A stretch of 64,000 nucleotides of DNA from Pararhizobium sp. (lineage in GTDB: Bacteria; Pseudomonadota; Alphaproteobacteria; Rhizobiales; Rhizobiaceae): positions 4,854,501-4,918,500 of the forward strand of contig CP051237.1 in the NCBI GenBank assembly GCA_017794825.1. The letters are read 5' to 3'. Positions within the stretch are counted from its first letter, which is position 1, and each line of letters starts with the position of its first letter. This document shows positions 52,361 through 60,236 of the stretch, piece after piece. The notes under the pieces were generated by a model. It saw only the letters and a list, made by a program, of their open reading frames with translations, was not told the origin of the DNA and did no database searches. The translations under genes were made by a program, and so were the position numbers.

Positions 52361-52390
52361 AGGCCGGCTCGCGAGAGCCGGCCTTTGTTG
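52361..52390. terminator. Bidirectional terminator between the Mla operon and the GPR-like gene
   Basis: AGGCCGGCTC (52361-52370) pairs with GAGCCGGCCT (52375-52384) around the tetraloop GCGA. TTGTTG follows on the plus strand and GTTTTG on the minus strand. It lies between two convergent genes and can serve both. Confidence 0.85.
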
Positions 52391-52412
52391 TTTGCGTATA
52401 GCTGAAGTTTGC

Positions 52413-55400
52413 TTACTTCAGTCTGCCGCTGGCATGGGCGAGCATCGTATAGACCTTGCCCGTATCCGAAGTCAGATAGGTCTGGGTAACGGACTTGTCG
52501 CGATTGTTTGCGGAGACATCGGCCAGCAGCTTTTCGAAGTCCGAGATGTAGTGATCCACGGCGTTGCGGAACTCAGGCTCCTGGCCGTATTTCTTCTTGA
52601 TTTCCTCGAAGGTCTTCTGGCCCTTCAGCGTGTACAGGCGGCGGGTGAAGATATCCCGTTCGCCGGCCTGGTAACGGCGCCACAGCTCCACAGAGGCGTC
52701 GTGGTCGATGGCGCGCGCGATGTCTACCGACAGCGAGTTCAGGGATTCCACCACTTGGCGCGGATTGCGTGTACGGCTGCTGTTCGCAGACTGCGCATTG
52801 GAGTTGGATGCGCGCTGCTCGCCGTCGTCGTCGCCTTCCTCGCGCGAAGCGCCGCGCAGGAGGTCCTTGACCCAGCCTTCACCGAAAGACTTGCGCGATG
52901 CATTGCCTTCCGCTTTCGGCTTGGCGCCGCCGCTGTCCATCACGCCGAGGCCGCCGCGTAGGTTCGAAGCAGCCGGAGCCGGGCGCTTGGCCGGCTCGAC
53001 AAGCCGCGCCGTCGCGGCGCCGGTCGTTCCGGTTCCCTGTGTCGTTGCAACAGTCTGCGGGGCAGAGGCTGCCTGCGCCTGAACGGGTTCGGCGACGATC
53101 GCCGCTGCAACGGGGCGTGCGCCCGGGCCGGAATGCTCGAACAGTCCGGACGACTGGTCGACGATGTTTGCAAGGTCCTTGAGGGCCTTGATCTGTTCGG
53201 CGACCGCCTGGCGCATGGCCGCAGTGCTTTCGCGGGTTTCTTCCGGCAGATCGAACACGCCGCGCTTGATTTCCGAGCGGGTGGTGTTCAGCTCTTCGCG
53301 GATGTCTCCGGCGGCGCGACGGATTTCCTCCGTGGCTCCGTTGAAGCGCGATACGGCTTCTTCGACGGCTTCCTTGATCGCCTGCTTCATGTTCTGCGAC
53401 GCATTCGTGGAGCGCGTCTCGGTTTCGGACAGCAGATCGCTCAGTTCCTTCATCGAGGAAGACAGGCTGCCGGAAAGCTGCTTGGCGGTGCTGTCGGCCT
53501 TCTCTGAGGCCTTTCCGAACGCATCCTGGACGATGCCTTCCAGGGAACGCATGGTCACGCCGATTTCCTCGGAGCGTTCCACCAGGCCCTTCGACAGGTT
53601 GTCGAGCGCCTCGCGGCGTTCGTCGAGCGTATTGGCGAGGCTCGACTGCGCGGCGCCCAGCAGGTCGGAAGCGGTCGAAAGCACCTTCGAATGATCGGAG
53701 AAGCTTTCGGCGATCTCGCCGATACGGCCGAGCGTCGAACCGGAAATGCCATCGAGCTTGGCGAGGTTGCTTTCAAGCAGTTGCGCCGAGGTCGAGATTG
53801 TTTCCGCCGAACTGATGGCCGAAGAATTGAATTTCTCGGTGGTGTCCACCAGCCTGCTGTCGACGTTGGCAAGCGTTGTGGCGGCGTTCTCGATGAGATG
53901 CGAAATCGACGTGTTGCTCTCGCCCAGCTGCTCGATAAGGCTGACGACGTCCGACCGCAGGCTTGCGCCGGCGCGTTCGATTGCCGCCAGTGTTTCGCCA
54001 GTGCGGGAGGAGAGGGCGCTGACCAGCGCAGAACTCTGCGCCTGCAACTGGTCGGTGCTTGACAGCGTGATCTGTTCGATCTCGGCCGCGATTTCCTTGC
54101 CGCTTTCGAGATAGCGATCGATCAGCGGACGGGCCTTCTGCTCGATGAGGTTCGACAGCTCCGTGGAGCGGCCGGCGAGCATCGAGTTCAGTTCGCGGGT
54201 CTGCTCGTCGAGCACCGACTTGATCGATTCGTTGCGGGCGGCGATCGCCTGTTCGCTGTTTTGAAGCTGTGTTGCGAAATCCGTCGCCTGCTGGCCGATC
54301 TTTTCTTCGGCGTTGCGGGCTGCGTTGGTGATCGATTCGGCCGCGCCCAGGAAGCTGTTCTCGCTGTCGACCAGACGGGTGGAAAGGTCGGCAAGCTGAT
54401 TGGTCCAGGACTCCGAACGTTCCGACAGGCGGCTGTCGATGGCGTCGGAGTAGCTGGCGGCGGCGGCGCTGAGCTGGCTTGCGAACTGTTCGCCAAGACC
54501 TTGCAGCGACTGGGCGGAGCGCAGTGCTTCCGAATCCAGCTGGCTGACGGTTTCGGACACCGTATCGCGCAGCGTCGTTGCGAGATTGCGGGCCTGTTCC
54601 TCGATCATCGAATTGACATTCTGCATGCCGGTGCTGAGCGCGCTGTCCATCGTGCCAAGGCGCTGCTCCATGTTCGACATCTGATCTTCGACGGACTGGT
54701 TCATCCGGCCGATATTCGATTCGAACACAGTGTCGAGCGCTTTGACGCCCTCGTTGATACGGCCCGAAAGCTCTTCCGTCTCCTTGGAAAGCGTATCGTA
54801 GATAGCGCCGGAACCACCGCTGAGAAGGGCGTCGATGCGGGCGGCGTTGGTTTCGAGGGTGTTGGCCAGTTGTTCCGTATTGCCGACAACGGAATTCGAA
54901 ATCGTTTCCGAGTGTTCGCGCATGATGCCGTCGATGCGCTCGGCGTTGGAGCCGAGGGTGACCGCCAGCGCATGCGTATTGTCGGTGACAGCCCTTTCGA
55001 CGGCCGATGCCCCGTCGCGCAGCAGAGTTTCCAGACGGTCGGTATTCGAGCCCAGCGTATTGGCGATGGACTGTGTGCCTTCCGTCGAGGCGTTGGTGAT
55101 GATGGCCTCGCCTTCGCGAATAAGGGCGGCCATGCGATCCGTATTGGAGCTGAAGGTGGTTTCCAGATTGCTGGAGCTGGATTTCGCCGCCTCGTTGATC
55201 GCCGACGTTCCCGAAGTGATCAGGCCTTCCAGGCGATCGGCGGATGCGCCCATTGCGCGCTCGAGCGCGGTGGCTCCCTGTTCCGCCGCCTGATTGATGC
55301 CGGATGTGCCGGTGTTGATCAGGGATTCGAGCCGGTCCGCCGACGAGCCGAGCGTTCGCTCGAGGGCCCCGTTGCTCTGTTCCGCCGCTTCGCTGATCGA

Positions 55401-58379
55401 GGCGGAACCGGACGTGATCAGTTCCTCCAGCCGCGCGGAAGAGGAGCTCAACGTCTGTTCCAGTTCCGAAGCGCTCTGCTGGGCGGTGAGGCTGATTGAA
55501 GAGGCGCCCGAAGCGATAAGATTCTCCAGGCGGTCCGAGGTGGCGCCGAGGGTCTGTTCGATTGCGCCCACGCTCTGTTCCGTCGACTGCCGGATCGACG
55601 AGGCGCCGGTGCTGATCAGGTTTTCGAGGCGTTCCGTTGAGGAACCGAAGGTGCTTTCGATCGCGCCTGCGCCTTGTTCCGCCGCCCTGTTCAGCGTCGA
55701 CGCCCCGGTGTTTATCAAACCTTCGAGCCTGTCGGTAGAGGCGCTGATGCTCTCGCTGAAGCTGCTTGTTCCCTGTTCAACGGCGCGGTTTAGCGTCGAT
55801 GCGCCGGTGTTTATCAAACCTTCAAGCCTGTCGGTGGATGCGCCGATGCTTTCGCTGAAGATGCTGGTTCCCTGTTCCACCGCCTGTCCAAGCGAGATCG
55901 TGCCGTTGTCGATCAGGTTTTTGAGACGCTCGGCGTTGCCGCTGAGTGTGGTTTCAAGCTTCTGCGAACTCTCGGTGGTGGCGTTGTTGATCGCCGCCGT
56001 TCCAAAGCTGATGAGGCCCTCCAGACGCTCTGCATTCGCCGAAAGAGTCGATTCGAGCTCGCGATTGCCGCTGGTGGAGGCTTCGCTCAGGTCCGACACG
56101 CCGCGGCCGATCAGGCTTGCGAAATTGTCGGCGCTTGCTTCCAGCTTGGAAGCGAGCGCTTCCGTCTGACCGCTGACTGCGCCGGAAATGGTCGCCGCGC
56201 CGTCCTTGAGGAGGCTGTCCACCCGCTCGGAGGTGTCGGACAGCGCGCGTTCGACCGCGCCGACCTTTTCCTCGATCTTGTTGGTGATGTCCTGGCTGCT
56301 CCGGGACAGATTGTGTTCGAGTTCCTGCGAACGCTGGGCGAGCGACTCGTCGAGCTCACGCGCGCGTTGGTCCAGGGTTCCATCGATCTGGCGTGCATGC
56401 CTGTCGAGATACTCGTCGATCTGGCTCGTTCTCTCACTCAGCGACTCGTCGAGCTGACGTGCGCGCTGGTCCAGAGATCCGTCGATCTGGCGTGCGTGCC
56501 TGTCGAGGTACTCGTCGATCTTGTTCGTTCTCTGGCTCAGTGAATCGTCGAGATGGCGGGTGCGCTTGTCCATGGACTCGGCGATCTGCTGGGCGTTCGT
56601 GCTCAGGATCGAGTCGATCGAGCCGCTGGTGTGCGACAGCGTGTCGTTGATCGCCACAAGGCTTTCGCCCAGCTTGTCGGCAAGGGTTCCGCTACGCTGG
56701 TCGAATGCAGTCGTGAACTGCTTGACCCGATCGTCGAAAGCCGAGTTGAGTTGGGAAATCGTTCCCTGAAGCCGGTCTTCGAAGAAGCTGGACCGGGAAT
56801 CCAGGTCGTTCATTGCGTCTTCGGTGTGTTGCTGCAGGCTCTGCCGGAAATTCACGGCCTTTTCGTCGAGCCGCTGGTTCAGCGTGTCGATAACGCCGCC
56901 GAGACCTGCGGAGAAGGCCTTTTCGCCGGTGCTGACGCTTTCGGTGATGTCGCGGGTGCGGGCAAGCAGCGTTTCGTTGAGCTGGCGCGCGCGCTCGTTG
57001 AGTATCGTGTTGAGCTTCTTCGTGTTGTTGTCGATCGAAGACGCGCGGGTTTCGAACTCGCTGAGAAGCTGCTGTCCGTATTCGGATATCGATCCATGGA
57101 GCACTTCAAGGCGGCTGTCGAATTCCTCGGCCAGCGTGCGTCCGGAATTTCCGAAAGCAAGCATCAGCGCCTCGAGGCGCTTCTGCAAAAGTTCCGCGAC
57201 CGACTCGGAGAGTTCCTCCGCCTGTGTCGACAGCTGGGTGGTTCTAGTATCGACAAGCGCCGCAGCTGCCTTGCCGGACGTCGAGATCTTGTTGGAGATG
57301 TCGTCGCCGGCCGAATGCAGTTCCTCGCGCAACTGTTCGTGCGCCTTGACGATGCGCGCGCGTACCCGCTCGGAGTGCGCGATGATGGCTTCACGCTCAT
57401 TGCCGAGGCCTTCGACAAGGTTGCGAATACGCACCTCGTTGTCCGAGTAACTCTGTTCGAGCGCGCTGATTTCGGAATGGACCAGCGTTTCAAGTTCCGA
57501 GGCGCGTGCGATGGTCCGCTCGATGCCGTCGTTCATCGCCGATACTTCGCGGCGGATCGCCTGGCCGACGCTGGTGATGTTGTCTGCCGCAATGTTCTCC
57601 GGTTCGGAGAGGCGCAGCGCCAGTTCCGTCATGGAACGCGCAACGGACCGCATTTCCTGCGCGCGCGCGATCATCAGGCCGAAGCCGACGATCATCATCG
57701 CCGGCAGCACGATTGTGGCGATTGCGCCGAGAATGTCCGGATTGGCTGACAGATTGGCGAAAGTGGAGAAACTCCAGATGCGCGATCCGTAAACGGTTCC
57801 TGTCAGAAGGAAGCCTGCGATGAGCCATATGCCGGCGGCGACATAGGCCGTGATCCGCGTCGACCGGCCCGAATTGCTGTCCAGGGATTTCAGGATGTAA
57901 GCCGTCGAACGGCGGCTGTCGTCGTTGGCGGGCGCAAAGGCCGGACCGGATTTTCGCCCTGAACCCGCCTGTGTTCTCTGGTTCTGCTGACCGGCGGCGC
58001 GCGTTGCGTCCGGCGACGAATTCGCGATGTCCTGCGGAGTCGCGCGCTGGACGCGGCGCGATTCCGGACGGTCCTGCTGCGATCGGGACGCGGGTGGGCG
58101 TTCGCGCTCGCGGCGCGCAATCGGGCGAGCCGGACGCTTTGCGGGCATGGCCTTCCTCTGGGCAGCGGCTTCGTCCGTTTCGGCGCCGGCGTCCGCCAGC
58201 TCGGCCGCCGCCGAGGCGACCTGGGCTTCCAGGTCTTCCATCGACAGTTCCAGATCCGCGTCGCCATCGCTGTCGGCGTTCGTTGAGTTTCCCTCGTCGA
58301 TGTCGACATCGCGCAGTGCGTCTTCCAGCGCTTTCAGCGCATTTTCATCGACCGATTTCCGAGCGTTCTGCTTTACCAT
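52413..58379 (-). CDS. gpr: Giant coiled-coil polar growth scaffold protein, GPR/RgsE-like
   Basis: 1988 residues. The N-terminal ~170 residues are polar and disordered, with a basic Arg/Pro/Gln-rich section. Two membrane helices follow (about 176-196 and 216-239). Almost all of the rest is a low-complexity helical region, with fourteen consecutive 33-residue repeats (54759-56144) and an earlier set of three (about 56300-56600). A compact conserved C-terminal domain of about 105 residues ends the protein ('AIDHDASVELWRRYQAGERD'). Size, two N-terminal membrane helices and apolipoprotein-like repeats match the Agrobacterium growth pole ring protein (GPR) and Sinorhizobium RgsE, needed for polar growth. 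The identity is inferred by architecture. Confidence 0.75.
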   Translation of the reverse strand: MVKQNARKSVDENALKALEDALRDVDIDEGNSTNADSDGDADLELSMEDLEAQVASAAAELADAGAETDEAAAQRKAMPAKRPARPIARRERERPPASRSQQDRPESRRVQRATPQDIANSSPDATRAAGQQNQRTQAGSGRKSGPAFAPANDDSRRSTAYILKSLDSNSGRSTRITAYVAAGIWLIAGFLLTGTVYGSRIWSFSTFANLSANPDILGAIATIVLPAMMIVGFGLMIARAQEMRSVARSMTELALRLSEPENIAADNITSVGQAIRREVSAMNDGIERTIARASELETLVHSEISALEQSYSDNEVRIRNLVEGLGNEREAIIAHSERVRARIVKAHEQLREELHSAGDDISNKISTSGKAAAALVDTRTTQLSTQAEELSESVAELLQKRLEALMLAFGNSGRTLAEEFDSRLEVLHGSISEYGQQLLSEFETRASSIDNNTKKLNTILNERARQLNETLLARTRDITESVSTGEKAFSAGLGGVIDTLNQRLDEKAVNFRQSLQQHTEDAMNDLDSRSSFFEDRLQGTISQLNSAFDDRVKQFTTAFDQRSGTLADKLGESLVAINDTLSHTSGSIDSILSTNAQQIAESMDKRTRHLDDSLSQRTNKIDEYLDRHARQIDGSLDQRARQLDESLSERTSQIDEYLDRHARQIDGTLDQRARELDESLAQRSQELEHNLSRSSQDITNKIEEKVGAVERALSDTSERVDSLLKDGAATISGAVSGQTEALASKLEASADNFASLIGRGVSDLSEASTSGNRELESTLSANAERLEGLISFGTAAINNATTESSQKLETTLSGNAERLKNLIDNGTISLGQAVEQGTSIFSESIGASTDRLEGLINTGASTLNRAVEQGTSSFSESISASTDRLEGLINTGASTLNRAAEQGAGAIESTFGSSTERLENLISTGASSIRQSTEQSVGAIEQTLGATSDRLENLIASGASSISLTAQQSASELEQTLSSSSARLEELITSGSASISEAAEQSNGALERTLGSSADRLESLINTGTSGINQAAEQGATALERAMGASADRLEGLITSGTSAINEAAKSSSSNLETTFSSNTDRMAALIREGEAIITNASTEGTQSIANTLGSNTDRLETLLRDGASAVERAVTDNTHALAVTLGSNAERIDGIMREHSETISNSVVGNTEQLANTLETNAARIDALLSGGSGAIYDTLSKETEELSGRINEGVKALDTVFESNIGRMNQSVEDQMSNMEQRLGTMDSALSTGMQNVNSMIEEQARNLATTLRDTVSETVSQLDSEALRSAQSLQGLGEQFASQLSAAAASYSDAIDSRLSERSESWTNQLADLSTRLVDSENSFLGAAESITNAARNAEEKIGQQATDFATQLQNSEQAIAARNESIKSVLDEQTRELNSMLAGRSTELSNLIEQKARPLIDRYLESGKEIAAEIEQITLSSTDQLQAQSSALVSALSSRTGETLAAIERAGASLRSDVVSLIEQLGESNTSISHLIENAATTLANVDSRLVDTTEKFNSSAISSAETISTSAQLLESNLAKLDGISGSTLGRIGEIAESFSDHSKVLSTASDLLGAAQSSLANTLDERREALDNLSKGLVERSEEIGVTMRSLEGIVQDAFGKASEKADSTAKQLSGSLSSSMKELSDLLSETETRSTNASQNMKQAIKEAVEEAVSRFNGATEEIRRAAGDIREELNTTRSEIKRGVFDLPEETRESTAAMRQAVAEQIKALKDLANIVDQSSGLFEHSGPGARPVAAAIVAEPVQAQAASAPQTVATTQGTGTTGAATARLVEPAKRPAPAASNLRGGLGVMDSGGAKPKAEGNASRKSFGEGWVKDLLRGASREEGDDDGEQRASNSNAQSANSSRTRNPRQVVESLNSLSVDIARAIDHDASVELWRRYQAGERDIFTRRLYTLKGQKTFEEIKKKYGQEPEFRNAVDHYISDFEKLLADVSANNRDKSVTQTYLTSDTGKVYTMLAHASGRLK
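54759..56144 (-). repeat. Fourteen tandem 33-codon repeats inside the GPR-like gene
   Basis: Fourteen units of exactly 99 bp encode 33-residue repeats with a shared core, for example 'RLEGLINTGASTLNRA' or 'RLENLISTGASSIRQS'. Two neighbouring units (about 55690-55890) are nearly identical at the DNA level, differing in a few positions. The 33 = 3 x 11 period fits hendecad, right-handed coiled coils. All units keep the frame, so this is coding repetition and not a CRISPR. Confidence 0.9.
56300..56600 (-). repeat. Second set of 33-residue repeats in the GPR-like gene
   Basis: A different repeat type with units such as 'QIDEYLDRHARQIDGSLDQR' and 'ARQLDESLSERTSQIDEY'. Near-identical DNA copies lie exactly 99 bp apart (for example starting at 56401 and 56500). 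About three units. It also shows an 11-residue sub-period. Confidence 0.8.
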
Positions 58380-58784
58380 CCCAATGCCTCGTACTCTAAA
58401 CCTACCGCCATGGCTTGCAACGGAGCGGGGCGAATTGCCCTTTGGCCGTTACTCAATCGGGTGTGCAAATATGACAATTCTGTGTCTATGTTCAGTCTGT
58501 CTGAAACCCGGCTGTCCGTCCCATAACGGTAGCCGGTGCTACCCCGGTTTTTCTTTGTGACACAGATATTTTCCACTGACAAATTCTATAAGGTGAATAA
58601 GGAACGATGTCGCGTGATGATTCGTTTCAGGCTTTCGCAATGATTAAATAAATTTGCGACATTTCCGGCCTTTACGATCGATTAACCATGTTTACAGTTT
58701 TTTACCGAAATCCCGGCGCATTTAAGGCCTTTCCGAGACTTGTGCGCTCCACTGTCAATGTGGGAACGGGAAAGGACCAAATTC
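58380..58784. promoter_or_regulatory. Divergent control region between the GPR-like and Hpt genes
   Basis: 405 bp without a gene. It holds AT-rich stretches (for example around 58560-58700), a CtrA-like half-site TTAACCAT at 58682-58689 directly followed by GTTTAC, and a T-run after it. A GTAGCCGG/CCGGTTT imperfect hairpin lies at about 58530-58550. Both flanking genes must use promoters here. Confidence 0.6.
58682..58689 (+). promoter_or_regulatory. CtrA-like half-site TTAACCAT
   Basis: TTAACCAT is the known CtrA half-site of alphaproteobacteria. It is followed by GTTTACAG, which partially restores the second half of the extended TTAA-N7-TTAA motif. It lies 96 bp before the Hpt start and about 300 bp from the GPR-like start. 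Confidence 0.5.
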
Positions 58785-59165
58785 ATGGCAATTCATCATC
58801 GTCCGGAAGAACCGCCGGAACTTCTTCACAGGGTCTGTCCATCCAGCGGCCGACCGATCGATCTCGTGCATCTGGCGCGCCATACGATGGGCGACAAGGA
58901 CATGGAGGCGCATATGCTCGGCCTCTTCGCCCGCCAGGCGCGTTTGTGCGTCAATCAGTTGTGCGGCACGGCGATCAAGATCAGGAAAGCCGACAGGGTC
59001 AAGGTCGTCCATACGCTGAAATGCTCGGCGACCAGCGTCGGGGCTTTCGGCGTCTCGAAGGTCGCAGAGAGCCTGGAGCACAATCCAAACGATGGCTGCC
59101 TGCGGGAAGCGCTCGCGGACGCCGTCATTGATGTCGAGAATTTCATATCGGGCCTGTCCCGATAA
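58785..59165 (+). CDS. Hpt (histidine phosphotransfer) domain protein
   Basis: 126 residues from the ATG at 58785 ('MAIHHRPEE'). The helical bundle with 'VVHTLKCSATSVGAFG' is the Hpt signature; His76 is the phospho-acceptor. The usual Gly after Lys (HxLKG) is Cys80 here, which is unusual. A preceding 'PIDLVHLARHTMGDKDMEAH' helix forms the first part of the bundle. No kinase or receiver domain is attached, so it would relay phosphate between other proteins. The position divergent from the GPR-like gene with a CtrA half-site between suggests a cell-cycle link, by inference. Confidence 0.82.
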   Translation: MAIHHRPEEPPELLHRVCPSSGRPIDLVHLARHTMGDKDMEAHMLGLFARQARLCVNQLCGTAIKIRKADRVKVVHTLKCSATSVGAFGVSKVAESLEHNPNDGCLREALADAVIDVENFISGLSR

Positions 59166-59273
59166 AGCGACAGTCCGTACGCCGCGCCGGCTTGGCTGAT
59201 TGATCGATCCGCGCCATAGAGCCATTCTTGTTTAGATGGAAACATTTGATGGAGGGAAATCGGCTCACTCGGG

Positions 59274-59350
59274 CCAGTGTGGTGAATTTGAAATTCGTCT
59301 CTGCGTGCAGCAGGCGAGATAACGAATTTCAAATTCGGAAACCACACTGG
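59274..59350. repeat. Large inverted repeat inside the element
   Basis: CCAGTGTGG at 59274-59282 and GAATTTGAAATTCGT at 59284-59298 recur inverted as ACGAATTTCAAATTC at 59322-59336 and CCACACTGG at 59342-59350. The arms enclose a loop of about 23 bases. The core GAATTTGAAATTC is itself palindromic. Confidence 0.85.
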
Positions 59351-59376
59351 ATTCCTGTTTCTGATCGGGTCGCTAT

Positions 59377-59428
59377 GTTTCGGACGTTCGTTCTGAAACT
59401 GCCGATAAACCTGACGAACGTCCGAAAC
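59377..59428. repeat. Perfect 15 bp inverted repeat inside the element
   Basis: GTTTCGGACGTTCGT (59377-59391) pairs perfectly with ACGAACGTCCGAAAC (59414-59428), leaving a 22 base loop. It does not end in a T-run, so it is not a typical terminator. Confidence 0.85.
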
Positions 59429-59580
59429 GCGACACGAGCCGCGTCGCGCAGTGCGATGTGGTGCATCGGGCAAGCGGCGCAACGACGCCGATGGGCCGAT
59501 TTCCCCCACCTTGAAACGGGACATCGCGTTGAAACGTCGTGTAAACAGGCCGTGCGATTTTGCTCGCTGACTGCGTTGAC

Positions 59581-59615
59581 CCGTGTTCGTGGTGGGATAA
59601 CACCACGTCACACGG
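59581..59615. repeat. Hairpin near the right end of the element
   Basis: CCGTGT plus CGTGGTG pair with CACCACG plus ACACGG around GGATAA; a one- to two-base bulge separates the two stem parts. Confidence 0.7.
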
Positions 59616-59873
59616 CTCGCCTTGTCAGCAACCAAAATCGCTACGGTCAAATGATTCCATCTAAGCAAGAATGGCTCTAAAGTCGCGGAATATCCGGCGT
59701 TGCGCCTGTTCGCCATTCGGCGGATCGGCCGTCGAAGTCCGCCCCCTGCCGTCAACCGGGTCAACACCTTGCTGTTTCGGGCCATGGAGCCCGCGTTTCC
59801 GGTAACAATGCTTGACTTTCCCGACCGTCTATTTCACTTCGCTCTTTTACAGGAGCACGGAGCCTATCAATTT

Positions 59874-60194
59874 ATGACGAAACTGACATTCGTATCCTTC
59901 GATGGCGTTCGTTACGATGTTGACGCCGAAGACGGGACATCGGTCATGGAAAACGCGGTGCGCAACGGCATTCCCGGTATCGAGGCGGAATGTGGCGGCG
60001 CGTGCGCGTGCGCGACCTGTCACGTCTATGTGGACGACGAATGGACGGAGAAGGTTGGCGATCCCGACGTGATGGAAGAGGACATGCTGGATTTCGCCTT
60101 CGACATGAAGCCCAGTTCCCGGCTTTCGTGCCAGATCAAGGTGTCGGCGGAACTCGATGGTCTCGTGTTGCATGTACCGGAGCGACAGGCCTGA
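59874..60194 (+). CDS. [2Fe-2S] ferredoxin, adrenodoxin type
   Basis: 106 residues from the ATG at 59874. The cluster ligands follow the adrenodoxin pattern C-x5-C-x2-C plus a distal Cys: Cys40, Cys46 and Cys49 in 'AECGGACACATCHVYV', and Cys86 in 'RLSCQIKV'. An extra Cys44 lies between the first two. 'DWTEKVGDPDVMEEDMLDFA'-like acidic helix is typical of the partner-binding surface. It may serve Fe-S assembly or a cytochrome P450 or hydroxylase. It is followed by folP after about 40 bp. Confidence 0.92.
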   Translation: MTKLTFVSFDGVRYDVDAEDGTSVMENAVRNGIPGIEAECGGACACATCHVYVDDEWTEKVGDPDVMEEDMLDFAFDMKPSSRLSCQIKVSAELDGLVLHVPERQA

Positions 60195-60236
60195 TCCACT
60201 TCAACTGCCGGCCAGTTTGCTGGCAAGGCGACCGGC

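Larger units (their letters stand above)
59217..59679. mobile_element. MITE-like non-coding element with terminal inverted repeats and TA flanks
   Basis: The left end (59217-59250) and right end (59646-59679) are inverted copies that match at 31 of 34 positions; the outermost bases are TA on both sides (59217-59218 and 59678-59679), as in the TA target duplication of IS630/Tc1-mariner-type elements. Inside are nested palindromes at 59274-59350, 59377-59428 and 59581-59615, plus GGGAAATCGG at 59254-59263 mirrored at 59495-59508. No transposase is encoded. It could be a non-autonomous derivative, or a Rhizobiales intergenic repeat of another class. Confidence 0.75.
59166..59873. other. 708 bp intergenic stretch, mostly an inverted-repeat element
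   Basis: No gene with a plausible start, ribosome site and codon pattern is seen. The middle (59217-59679) is the TIR-bounded element described separately. The flanks contain the Hpt 3' end context on the left and, on the right, about 190 bp that include the ferredoxin promoter and an AGGAG-rich leader. Confidence 0.75.

Noticed and set aside
54261..55499. A 412-codon open frame opposite the GPR-like gene
   Set aside because: It mirrors the coding repeats of the scaffold gene and has no independent start signal.
54759..56144. Regular 99 bp tandem repeats considered as a CRISPR or satellite array
   Set aside because: All units stay in frame within one long gene, there are no unique spacers between constant repeats, and no cas genes are nearby.
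58955..59785. A long minus-strand open frame (276 codons) through the element between the Hpt and ferredoxin genes
   Set aside because: It runs antisense through the 3' half of the Hpt gene, crosses all the palindromes and shows no ribosome site, domain or normal codon pattern. It is most likely open by chance because the repeats lack stops in that frame.
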